Assembly (NCBI GenBank): GCA_963978905.1 | Contig: OZ022260.1 | Span: 35,605,326 to 35,669,325 of the forward strand | Length of the DNA: 64,000 nucleotides | Origin: Trichostrongylus colubriformis | Taxonomy: Eukaryota > Nematoda > Chromadorea > Rhabditida > Trichostrongylidae | Reading direction: 5' to 3' | Shown here: positions 47,663 through 57,192 of the stretch, one piece after another | Numbering within the stretch: position 1 is the first letter of the stretch | Layout of the letters: each line of letters opens with the position of its first letter | Position numbers and translations under genes: made by a program | The notes under the pieces: model-generated | Told to the model about the DNA's origin: nothing | What the model saw: the letters and a program-made list of their open reading frames with translations, nothing else | Databases searched by the model: none

Positions 47663-49210
47663 CTAGATAGAGTGAGTACCGCGATTAATACAAGAGAGAA
47701 AAAGGATGGAGAGGATAGACTCACCGCGATCCGAACGGAATAATTCCAACGTACTAAGTGCCCTGCGTCGGGCGCTAACACGTTGGCTTACCTGTCATGG
47801 CCGCCATCCATCGGTAATTCCTCTAAGAGCGTGCGATCGGTGTTATTGATCGCATTTCGTAGTCGTGGAGCCGCTCTATCGAGTGCATACTTCTGGATGT
47901 CGTCCATGATTGTAAGAATGCGAAAAGTACCATTAGCAAATACAAAGATGGTTACAAGCTGGGCTTACTGTACAATTCACATAACGTGCTAGCGCGCACA
48001 CACTGTCTGCTCAATACTATTTCGTACTGTGCTCAGCGTGCGCGAACGACGCTTTGTCTGGCACGTACTATTTCTCCGCGTTCTCAAGACCGAGCGTGGG
48101 AAAGTGCCCGCTTTCGCACCTCGGACTATGATCGATAGCAACGCGAGCCTGGGAAAATGGCTGAGCGTGACATTATCGATCGCTCAGACGTGGGAAAACG
48201 CCATCTCCGCGCCTATTGATCGTGAAAACGCGGATGAAAGCAATAGAAGGGAAACAGCAAAAGGTATTAAGAAGGGGGTACGTAATATGATGGATAAAAC
48301 GGACAACCGACAGGAGGAAGAGAGAGGGAAAAGGGACTAAAAGAAAGAGTACTGCTGAAAAATAGGACTACAAGAGAAAAGTGCATGAGGGGAAGAATAC
48401 TAATAGAGAATAGAAGCTCTAAAGAGGAAAAAGGCAACTAATAGAAAAACAGGAGTACTACGTAAAGGAGCTACAACTGTTTAGCAAGGGAACTGTTATG
48501 AGGTGTTATGTCTCTTATATTCTAATTGCTGCACGCTCACCTGGTGGATCAATCCGATTGGTGGAGACCTCTTTAGACAGGCGCTGGGTACAGAAACAAA
48601 CCACGTAGGCTCCTACCGAGTGACAAGCACCCTACCTGATGAGCTCTTCTGGAGCAGCCCACTCTCCTTTCCTCGATCCCAGTCGAGGAGCGGCCGACCT
48701 GGTGTTCGGAGATATGAGCCCCGCACTGGTAAGTCTACTGTGCTGGCAGCGTAGAACTCACCCACGCTGCTGGATGAGCGCCCCATGACTTCCCCCTAGG
48801 GGCTGGGCCTGGGACTTACGCCGGCTCTCGCCCGTTAACTCCTCGGAGGAGCGGATAAATCCTGCGGCAAGCTCATACAGGTGGTTTCCTGCCCATCGGT
48901 AGGAGATTCCCCGGATATCCTGGTCTAAGGGAGGGAATCCTGGCCAGTTGGGTGACCAGTTGGCAGGTTGCCACAGTCCTGCCGGACTATTCACCCAATT
49001 CCTTTCCCGCCAGTTCGCACCCCGGGTCTGACCTGCTGTACTCAGCGTCTCATATTTCCCAAAAATAGGGGAGGGTGTCCCCGAGCATGAAGCTCGGAGC
49101 CCCCTGCTAGGGATCCACCAACCCTAGCGAACCCGATGGGTCGGGAGGGGCGCAGTGGTAGGGCCGTCCCCGTACTGCTCTAAGGTCTTGGGTTTAGGAG
49201 CAGGCGGGTC
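47663..49210. other. Internal 5' region of the LTR element, no recognised gene
   Basis: On the element's own strand this should hold gag and the front of pol, but I see only short frames. There is a 103-codon frame on the opposite strand (48029-48340), rich in Arg/Glu/Lys, with no known domain. Confidence 0.45.
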
Positions 49211-49216
49211 CGGTTC

Positions 49217-49234
49217 ACACGGCAAGATGCACCA
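49217..49234 (-). other. Candidate tRNA primer-binding site
   Basis: Directly next to the 5' LTR, the - strand begins TGGTGCATCTTGCCGTGT. A PBS is complementary to a tRNA 3' end, hence the leading TGG. The matching tRNA was not identified. Confidence 0.65.
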
Positions 49235-50003
49235 TGTCGCGGATGAACAGTCATCTTGTGCGATCATCGGCGGTACAACCGCTCTCAAACTCCCGTCGCT
49301 CCAACCTTTTGGGTCAGAGCCCCATCGGACCACTACGCCTCACCAGGACACCCGCTCCTGGCTCGGCGGACCTACCCCGGGGACCTAGGGGCCTTCAGCC
49401 CGAGGCTGGACCGTGAGGAGTGTCTCTAGCGCTACGCTAGGCCTAGCGCACTCCCTCTGGTCTCCCCCATAATAACAAGATATTAACACAACAGTAGAAT
49501 AGCCCAAGGCATTGCAGGATCAAACCCTACGTTTTAAGATATAACACAATATAACATACACAATACATTTATTATCAACGTATCAACATCATACCTGCTA
49601 TCTTCCTCCCGAGTCGCCTCAGTTGGGGCGACTCCATCAGCCGACTATACGTAGTAGACCCCCATCCGGGCGTTTCCTCTTGACCATGTGGCTGAGGGTG
49701 CCGAAATGGGACCTGAACCACATGGCTGCTCCCGGTCGGGGAGCAGAGGTGGACACCGGCCAACTCATGTGCCAGCGCTCCACTACCCGAGAGCCAAGGG
49801 TGCACCGCACCCCTAGACCTCGGGCAGCATCATGGCGTTGCCCGGTGAAAACCGACTGACAGTCGGCGACCAGCCTTTTATACTGGTCTCAGCCACAGAG
49901 GGCGGAGCCAACCGCGAGCGCAATACGCTGCCGCGGTTGCAACCGCACGCGGATGGGCCGGGGAGCGCGATGCCCCCGGCGGCCACCGTCGCGATCCGCG
50001 ACA
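49235..50003 (-). repeat. 5' LTR of the BEL/Pao element
   Basis: Same length and ends as the other LTR. Adjacent to the primer-binding site, which fixes the element's orientation. Confidence 0.9.
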
Positions 50004-50008
50004 GCAAT
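50004..50008. repeat. Target-site duplication GCAAT, right
   Basis: Matches the 5 bases left of the LTR element at 42599-42603. Confidence 0.85.
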
Positions 50009-50139
50009 TGTTATTGAGCCTTTACGGGTCCTCCTCAAGATGAAAGGAACTATTGCAGCGGTGAAATTCTCAGGGCTCGTTTACAGGTAATAGAAGCGCC
50101 TCCCATTACAGTTCAGCCGTGTGTGACAGAAGAAAGCAT

Positions 50140-50235
50140 GCATGTGTGAACTTTGTAGAGACAAGAACGGCATTCGTTTTCATAAAACGCTGCTCGACAA
50201 CGGATACGCATCAAGGATTCCTCACTGGTTATTCA
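50140..50235 (+). CDS. Possible exon MCELCRDKNGIRFH (unknown or hAT-related)
   Basis: An open stretch with a CxxC followed by histidine, ending HWLF and a donor-like CAG/gtaaaa at about 50237. It lies just upstream of a hAT dimerisation segment in the same strand and could be part of the same gene. No family recognised. Confidence 0.25.
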
Positions 50236-50281
50236 GGTAAAATATTCACTATTAATAATTTTGGGAAATAATTTCCTTGTA

Positions 50282-50504
50282 TGTAGTCCATCAAGTCTAT
50301 TCTTGTCATCCCCGCCAGCAATGCCGATCCCGAACGCAGTTTCTCAACAGCCAATACGCTCACTAGAGGTGAAAGGAGCAGCTTAGGAACTAAAACCTCG
50401 GATAGCCTGATGACGTCAGCTTTACCAACATTTGGCGCTTCATATAGTTATCTTAAAACTGTTAGTTCTTATCTCCATATCAGAGATCTTTTGCAGAGTT
50501 CAAC
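50282..50504 (+). pseudogene. hAT transposase dimerisation-domain fragment
   Basis: After a possible acceptor (TATGTAG), the + strand reads KSILVIPASNADPERSFSTA followed by NTLTRGERSSLGTKTSDSLM, matching the C-terminal dimerisation domain of hAT transposases (IPASSAxxERxFS-AG, then R--L--E-LD-L). The frame ends at a stop near 50504. Upstream catalytic parts were not found; the LTR element inserted close by may have cut it off. It could also be a domesticated exon. Confidence 0.65.
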
Positions 50505-51585
50505 GCGATGGACTTAGTGTACTTACCGTTACGCCCAAAATTCTGGCTAAGCAGTGGCTTAATCCACTTCCTGATCTAGGACTTTCGGCCCACATGCCAT
50601 CAACGTTTGAAGTTCCGACAGCTTCATGAAGCATGTGGAAGAGAGTTATTTCAGGTATCTTTTTTCCACTACATGCCTCTTCACTGACGATTGAAGCGCA
50701 GGATTTCAGGTGCTGCACAAGATCTTGTGGAGCTATCTGCCTAGCATTCTATGATCTCGCATAAGCTCAATAGCAGACCAGATGCACACGTCATACGACT
50801 ATCAAAAGAGGATCATGAAATAGCGAAAGCAATGATCTTTTCTTCTGGTGCTTTTCGTGATGATGATAATATTGATAGAGACATTTCATATGGCTTTAAT
50901 TTTTATTTAAACAATGTGCATTTAACCATTTACATGCACCACTGCAACAAAATTATAACAGTTCAACAACGTGAACAACAAGCAGACTTTGCTGGATTGC
51001 TTGTCTTCGTTAGACTCCGTTGATAGTATGACTGATATAGCCTAAAATGATAGTGTATTTTCTACTCCTAGATGGATACGGACATGTCGTTCTTGCATGC
51101 ATCAATGAACTCTATGGTAGCAATGCTTTAACATAAAGGTATAGTTAACGGTAATGTGAGTATCTTGGTCCTATCCGCTAGTAGATAGGCCCTTCCATAA
51201 CGATGAGGTGTGTGTGTCATCATGGAGGTGCGATGGTGAGCGCTAAACGCGTAGCGCACCCATAAATGATGGCGGCCACCTTTTCATGATGGCCTACACC
51301 CATTTGCGATTCAGCCAGCGAGGGAGCGGTGGCTCTTCTCGTGTATGAGGGGCAGATATCGACTGTATGATGGGCTAGAGGAAATTCCCATGAAATTATC
51401 GCTTAGCTACAGATGCGACCCCCCTCTTGGCCGGTCAAGTGCGACCCCCCTGTCGAGGAATCCTCGACTCCCGGAGTGCCCTGCTTATACCAGTCCGGGT
51501 ACTGCGTTCTACATAGGATGAGGCCATCTCTTCCATAAGCTCCCGCTACAGGGCTTCACCTTCTCATCATCAATATAGCAACAGC
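50505..51585. other. Unassigned region between hAT and LINE remnants
   Basis: A 90-codon + strand frame at 50751-51023 (MISHKLNSRPDAHVIRL...) has no domain I recognise. Near 51413-51450 GCGACCCCCCT occurs twice, as near 40110-40150 beside the LINE ORF1 fragment. Confidence 0.4.
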
Positions 51586-51589
51586 TTCG

Positions 51590-54340
51590 TCCGACTAATG
51601 CCCGTTCAATCAACAATTAACTGCCTGATCTCTATCAACTTTTGCTATCAGAATCCAAAGCAGCTTTGGTTACCGAGTCTTGGTGTAAGCCCCATTCGAT
51701 AAATGACTCTACGAATCGAGGAGAATACCCATACCAAGTTTTTCGTTGTGACCGAGAAGGAGACATCGTGCAAGGTGGGGTCTTGTACTCATCCATAATT
51801 CTGTTCCTACTATCCTACTTTCCTCCTTGAACTTCTCGCCTTACATTCAGTGCTTAACTATGCAGATCACGATGTCTTCTGCTCTCAAGCTTGTCATGGT
51901 TTTATCCTATTGCAGTCCTTCCTGTTCTATTGAGAACTTCAGAGACTTTATTTCTTAATTAGAAGGGATGAGTGGGAAGCACATCTATGATAATTTTGGG
52001 TGACTTCGATTTTCCTGATATCCCCTAGGAACAACCTCCATCCCTCAAAACGAAGACATTGACTTGCAGTATGAGTCCACTCCTCTGCAGTTTCATGCAA
52101 TCGTACAGTTTTAAGCAATATGTAAGGAGCCCTACCTATAATATGAATACTCTCGATCTTGTCCTCGCAAACAACTCAAATCTTCTCACAGATTGTATGT
52201 AGGTGCCCCTTTCTCAACATTAGACCATGCTTCTGTTTCATTTTTATTGGAATGAAGCGATTTCATACTTTCCAACACAGAAATTCCTAAGGATTTTGGA
52301 CAGGGCGACTACGATAGTATATGTGAGCACTTGTTGTGTGTTAATCGGCAGAACATCTTTGACTCACTCTCAACTTCCAGCCAGCGTTATAAGACCTTTT
52401 TGGACTATTGCTATAAGCTAATAGACGTATTCATTACATCCGTTATTAAAAAAATCAAGTCCAAGGAAAGAACCCCGACAGATCTTGCCTATGAAAAAGG
52501 GCATTACACAGTGCACAGTTGTACAGATGGACAAAGTCCAGCTCATTCAAAGGCAGTTAGAGCATTAACAAGGAAGCTACAAAAGTTCAAATTGATGTAT
52601 GAGACGAGCATAGCCCTATCCAAAAATCCCAAGAGGTTTCGGAAGTACTGCTCAACCAGATTCAAAGATTCATCAGGCATCGGCTCCATCATAGGGTCAA
52701 ATAAGGAAGAAACTGCCTGCGATACTGACAAGGCTAAAGTTTTTGCAAACTACTTTCGCACCTTTTACAATAGTAAAAATGCAGAAGCTGAGCACATCGT
52801 TCGACTCAACTGCAACGAAGCCACTATCGGCTGGGTTGACATCACAAGCAAAGAAGTTCATAGGGATTTGAAACGCTTACCATTTCGCTCGTCTACCTCT
52901 GCTGACATGTTTACATTTTTCTTCGTAAAGCGGCTGTAGGGCTTTCTTTGCCGCTAGTTTTTTCAAAGAATTCTTTCGAAAGAAGAAGTCCCCGAAATCT
53001 GGCGTGTTGTCTGGGTTAAGCCAATTCATAAGGCACACATAGCTAATTCAGGAACTATAGGCCTATGTGTTTGACCTCTGGTGCTAGCAAAGTGATGGAG
53101 AGGATTGTGTGGGCGCGTATCAAAGGCTAGCTCCTCCAAAATAACCTCATATCCCCTGTCGACATGGCTTGCTCTTAAACACGTCTTGCCTTAGTGCGTT
53201 GATGTCAACTATCCCATTATGGCAATGGTCACTCGATAACAAAAGATCTATTTACGCGGCTCATCAACTTTAAGGAGGCTTTTGATTCAGTTCCGTTGAT
53301 CCTTTTGTGTGCCAAGGTGAAAGCAATTGGAATTACGGGTTCATTATTCAAATTCATAGTATCCTTTTTGTCACATCGAAAGCAAATTGTTAATGTCAAT
53401 GATGCTTTTTCAAAGCCGTGTGAAACCTTTAGTGGAGTGCCTCAGGGCACCTGCTTAGGGCCTTTGATAATCTCGATTTACATCAACGATCTCCCTCAAT
53501 ATTTGCCTGACTCGATAAACGGTACTCTGTACGCGGACGACATTATGCTGTTCGCCGTTGATGATCCACACACTTTGCAGCTATCGCTAGAAGCATTGTG
53601 GCAATGGTCTATAATCTGGGGATTAGAAGGGTCTTGTGAAAAAACTACGTGATGAAAATAGGCACATGCTCTGATGACAGTAGATTTCTGCTTAACGGGA
53701 TTACAATTAAGGAACCGCAAATTTTCAGAGATCTCGGCATCAAGTACGACAAAACTGACCTTTGATGAATATATATTGGATATCATAAGCTTGGCTACAT
53801 CCCGATGCAACTTCATTATGCGAGCCTTTCCCTTCAGACACATAAAAACACTATTTATGCTATTTACCACCTACGTGAGACTTCTTGTGGAATACTGCTC
53901 GCGGATCTGGTCACCGTCATCTCGCTATCTAGTTGGTCAGATCGAGAGCGTCCAAATGAGGTTCACTGAGAAAATCTATGCGCGAGCAGGCTTATTTCAC
54001 ATACCTTATAAAGATCGCCTCAATTATCTTGGCACAACTACGCTTGAAATGAGAAGGAAAGTTATAGACTATGACGTGTTATTCAAGCTTTCTAAGGGAG
54101 GAGTCAATATCGACTTTGAGCTTCTATTTCGCAAATTCTTGACTGTAGGGTTTACACAAGGTCATGTCTTCAAAATTTTGAGAGAAAAGGTTCGCTGGAA
54201 CACGTTTAAAAATGGTCTTTTGCAACGGGTTATATCTTTTTGGAAACGCTTACCAGCCAACGTAGTGAACACAATGTCTTCAGAATCTTTTAAAGACAAA
54301 GCTAGAAGTATTTCAAAAGGTGAAGGCTGGCTATAGATGG
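51590..54340 (+). pseudogene. CR1-like LINE ORF2 (endonuclease plus reverse transcriptase), broken
   Basis: The endonuclease part is readable in pieces: LLLSESKAALVTESWCKP (51625), GEYPYQVFRCDRE (51720), LGDFDFPDIP (about 51995), and NMNTLDLVLANNSNLLT (52141). The reverse transcriptase follows: 52331-52939, a damaged stretch, 53296-53652 with FSGVPQGTCLGPL and TLYADDIMLFA (motif C ADD), and 53674-54336 ending with the C-terminal region typical of CR1/jockey elements (EYCSRIWSPSSRYLVGQIES). Stops and frameshifts in several places make it inactive. The 5' end grades into sequence with GCGACCCCCC words. Confidence 0.85.
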
Positions 54341-54887
54341 GGCTTTCAAATCTAATGTCAAGGACAGTTACACTTGATTGAGCTACTATCGTATGTGTAT
54401 TATTAATTTATTTAGGAGTGTACCTGTCCTTGAGCAATACCATACCTTCTGTTTTGTTCGCTAGCCCTTGTTGTGACTTTTTTGTAATTAGTGACTTTAA
54501 CATGCTTACCTGAGCATTGTGTGACCCCCAGAAACGCCCTATATGGATTTGAGTGGATGTTGGTGGTGTTGACGGACCTACTAAGATGGTACCCGGTGGC
54601 GCATCACAGAACTTGCGACTTGCAGTGTTGGCGGCCACTGCTCTTCACCACTTTTCTCTCTCCACCTCACTCGTCCTCCACCCACCGCCAGTCATTTTAT
54701 GCTCTATTATTCAACCGCTCATCTGTTTCTGTTTTTATCGGTCACTATGTAATCTGTTTGCTTTGTTTTGTCTTGCTTGTTTATAACTGGACATAAATCC
54801 TAATCTTAATCCTAATGTTGTCGTGCCGTTCGGTATACACTGCAAGTTTTCCAGGACAGCTACTTGGGATATAAAACGCAGGGCCAT
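54341..54887. other. Sequence after the LINE, no recognised gene
   Basis: May include the LINE 3' UTR. No clear tail repeat or terminal motif seen. Confidence 0.35.
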
Positions 54888-55072
54888 TTAGAGTGCGTGG
54901 GGAGGGAAACGCAACTTTCCTCGACGTCGAAGCTGCTTCCCTCCCTAGACTTAGGCTAAAACTCATATCCCCTTATCCTACATGAAAAAGCATCTGCCGC
55001 AGCATTCGTCTCATCTGTTTTAGTTTAAGCCCAGGTAGGGGAAGGAGCTTAGGCGTCGGTGAGAATTCTACG
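54888..55072. mobile_element. Palindromic MITE family 3, copy 2
   Basis: Shares with the copy at 41285 the order GGGAGGGAAACGCAACTTTC, a CTTAGGCTAAA block, a central GAAAAAGCATCTGCC-like stretch, and the inverted AAGCCCAGGTAGGGGAAGG block. The outermost repeats have decayed. Confidence 0.65.
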
Positions 55073-55252
55073 CATGAGCAAACGGCGAGTTGGCATTGTT
55101 ATAAATTAAAAATTACAGGAATTTATGTGAATACTTGGGTGGAAGGGTCGAGGGCAGATTGGCTGACTGTTACTGCCATCATGACGCTTTTGCTACGAAA
55201 AATCGAGTTTATGTGCGCCACAGAGCAGGTAGGGCAAGCTGCTTCATTTCGG

Positions 55253-55685
55253 TTCAAATGAATCGTCCACGGGAAAATTGGCTACTATGTGACCCTTATA
55301 TTTGTGATGCATTTGCTTAATAAGGAGAGCATGCAAATTTTCACGCGAAAAAATGAGAATCGGCTATGATACAGCTTACCAAATTCTTGGCCGGGTGGGC
55401 GGGGACTCCGAGTAAAACCCCCGTTCCATCGTCTACCGCGGTTGGGAACGCAGGGTGGGACTGTCTACGTAACTTTCCTTCTTACGATACGTATCCGACA
55501 GCGGCGGACGACGGGTGGGCACTTGCTCGGAGGCCCCGCCCACCCGGCCAAGACTTTGTGGTGCTATATCTTAGCCGGATTCACATTTTTCACGTAAAAC
55601 TTTGCATGCGGCCCACATCAGGCAAATACAGTATGAACATATGGGTTACATAAGAACTCATTTTTTTCCGTGGACGATTCTTTTA
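55253..55685. mobile_element. Fold-back MITE family 1, copy D
   Basis: TTCAAATGAATCGTCCACGG at the left and CCGTGGACGATTC with TTTAGA at the right. The core runs in the same order as copies A and B. About 433 bp. Confidence 0.85.
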
Positions 55686-55756
55686 GATGTAATTTTACGT
55701 GGAACGCTCTGTAAAGCTATTATTGTCCTGATGCTTCAAAATGTATGTATTTCTAG

Positions 55757-56000
55757 GTGTGCAAGTCGTGGGTCGTTCCGGCTCTTTGTTGTGATCCACC
55801 GTCTTTCGCTGGAAGGACCACAGGTCAGAAGAAGGCTCCTTTTACTGGCTTACTCAACTCGCAGTATAGAACTTCTAAATGGGGCTTTTTAAAGGATGAT
55901 CCTGGTTCAAGAACGTGTTGTTGGGAGTACCTGCAGAGGCGTCGCCAAGGATTGTCCCGTCAGTTCAGTGTTGTACGCATCTCGCATGCCACGTCCAGGT
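55757..56000 (+). CDS. Possible exon with AG acceptor and CCAG/gtgagt donor
   Basis: A frame open for about 81 codons (VCKSWVVPALCCDPPSFAGR onward, later KWGFLKDDPGSRTCCWEYL) begins next to TTTCTAG and ends at a strong donor CGTCCAG/gtgagt near 55999. I do not recognise the protein and found no partner exons. It may be one exon of an unknown gene or chance. Confidence 0.25.
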
Positions 56001-56004
56001 GAGT

Positions 56005-56310
56005 GACCGTCCGTGGTCAATCCACGTCCTACCCTATGTTCGTGCTTGTCCGCGTCCTTGTGCGTATGTCCTTCCGTGTCCACGTCTATCCGGGTCTGTC
56101 TGTGTGTGCCCGCCCGTGTCCTTCTGTATCTATCTACCGTCCATCTGTGTCCGTCTATCTGTATATGTCCACCACTGTCTGAATTTCTATCTGCGTCCTG
56201 TGCATGTCTATCCCTGTCTGTGTGTGTACGTCTATCTATCTGTCTGTCTGCTTATCTATAGGTTCGTCTACACTTCTTTCCGTCTGTCTGTCTTCTTTAT
56301 TGCTGTTAGC
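56005..56310. repeat. GTCTGTCC-type low-complexity repeat
   Basis: About 300 bp of loosely repeated GTCCGTGTCC, CTGTCTGT, CTATCTAT words. The long open frames over it are artefacts of the composition. Confidence 0.8.
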
Positions 56311-57102
56311 ATTGCTGTTCGTAAAGGATCCAAATCAAAATTGCTGCTGGTGGAAGATCCTAGGAGTTTGTTGCAGATCGAACGGCCGAAAAGACAATGG
56401 AAAAAATAGTTGAACTTTAATTTTTTGGTAGATATCTTTATACTCTTTCCACAAAAGTCATCATGCTCAATCAATATGACTTTGAATTAAATGAGAGAAG
56501 ATAATCGCATAATGAAAAATATTGATTGATTGTTTCAAGAAGAGGGAAGTGATAACAAGTTCAACCAGATGGTGATAAAAGCGACGCGATATGCATGAGC
56601 AATCAATCGGATCCGATTCGCCCTGTTTCCGCCATTGTGACTTTGATCACCACGATCGACTCCACGATTTCTTTTGTAATAGAAACAGCCCGATTGGACA
56701 TCTACTGAAACACGATTCGAAAAATGACAGCCTCTGACTGCAGAGGATGGTATACTTGCGGTGGGGTCCTTAAAAAGACGCATTATTCCTTGTTTACCAG
56801 CCTGTAGAAGTCTCCGGTGCCACAATCAAGGTGGTCAGTATCGTATCCGGTCGATAAAGGCAAGTACAGTCCATCTCCCGACGGCTGACAGGGCGAGGCC
56901 TACGGACTTGTATCGATCTCTCTCACCCCGCCACACACTCTCACCCAACTCTGCAGGCCACGCCCCGTCAGCCTACGGGAACTGGACTGTAAGCCATCTG
57001 TATTCACTCCTTCGGAGATCGACTTTTGGGTTACTTCCGTGGCGAGCTCAGGTTGAGTTATTGATATGTGAGATACTGTGACTGCTGCATGAAATTCGCC
57101 AA

Positions 57103-57108
57103 TTTATT
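57103..57108 (-). promoter_or_regulatory. Polyadenylation signal of the zinc-finger gene
   Basis: AATAAA on the - strand, about 85 bp after the zinc-finger gene stop at 57193. Confidence 0.65.
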
Positions 57109-57192
57109 ACATACAAATTACAAAGAAAAGCATACGAGAAATAATCTTCGGAAAGTTCCCGCATCGTGAAATGGCTCGTGATAGTGATATGA

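Larger units (their letters stand above)
42604..50003 (-). mobile_element. BEL/Pao-type LTR retrotransposon, likely non-autonomous
   Basis: Two 769-bp direct repeats (42604-43372 and 49235-50003) begin TGTCGCGGAT and end ATCCGCGACA, and are flanked by GCAAT. The element reads on the - strand: just inside the right LTR the - strand sequence is TGGTGCATCTTGCC, a primer-binding site starting with TGG. The - strand also encodes integrase pieces (VSDNASTFRLG, and VEIEAYLSTRPLT followed by RPVDLI) in the order expected for BEL/Pao. I found no reverse-transcriptase or RNase H motif between the primer site and the integrase, so the element probably depends on proteins from a complete relative. Confidence 0.85.

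Noticed and set aside
48029..48340. 103-codon + strand frame in the LTR element as gag
   Set aside because: It is on the opposite strand to the integrase and primer-binding site and has no gag-like motif.
56005..56409. Long Cys/Val/Pro/Ser-rich frames on the + strand
   Set aside because: They are produced by the low-complexity GTCTGTCC-type repeat and appear in more than one frame.
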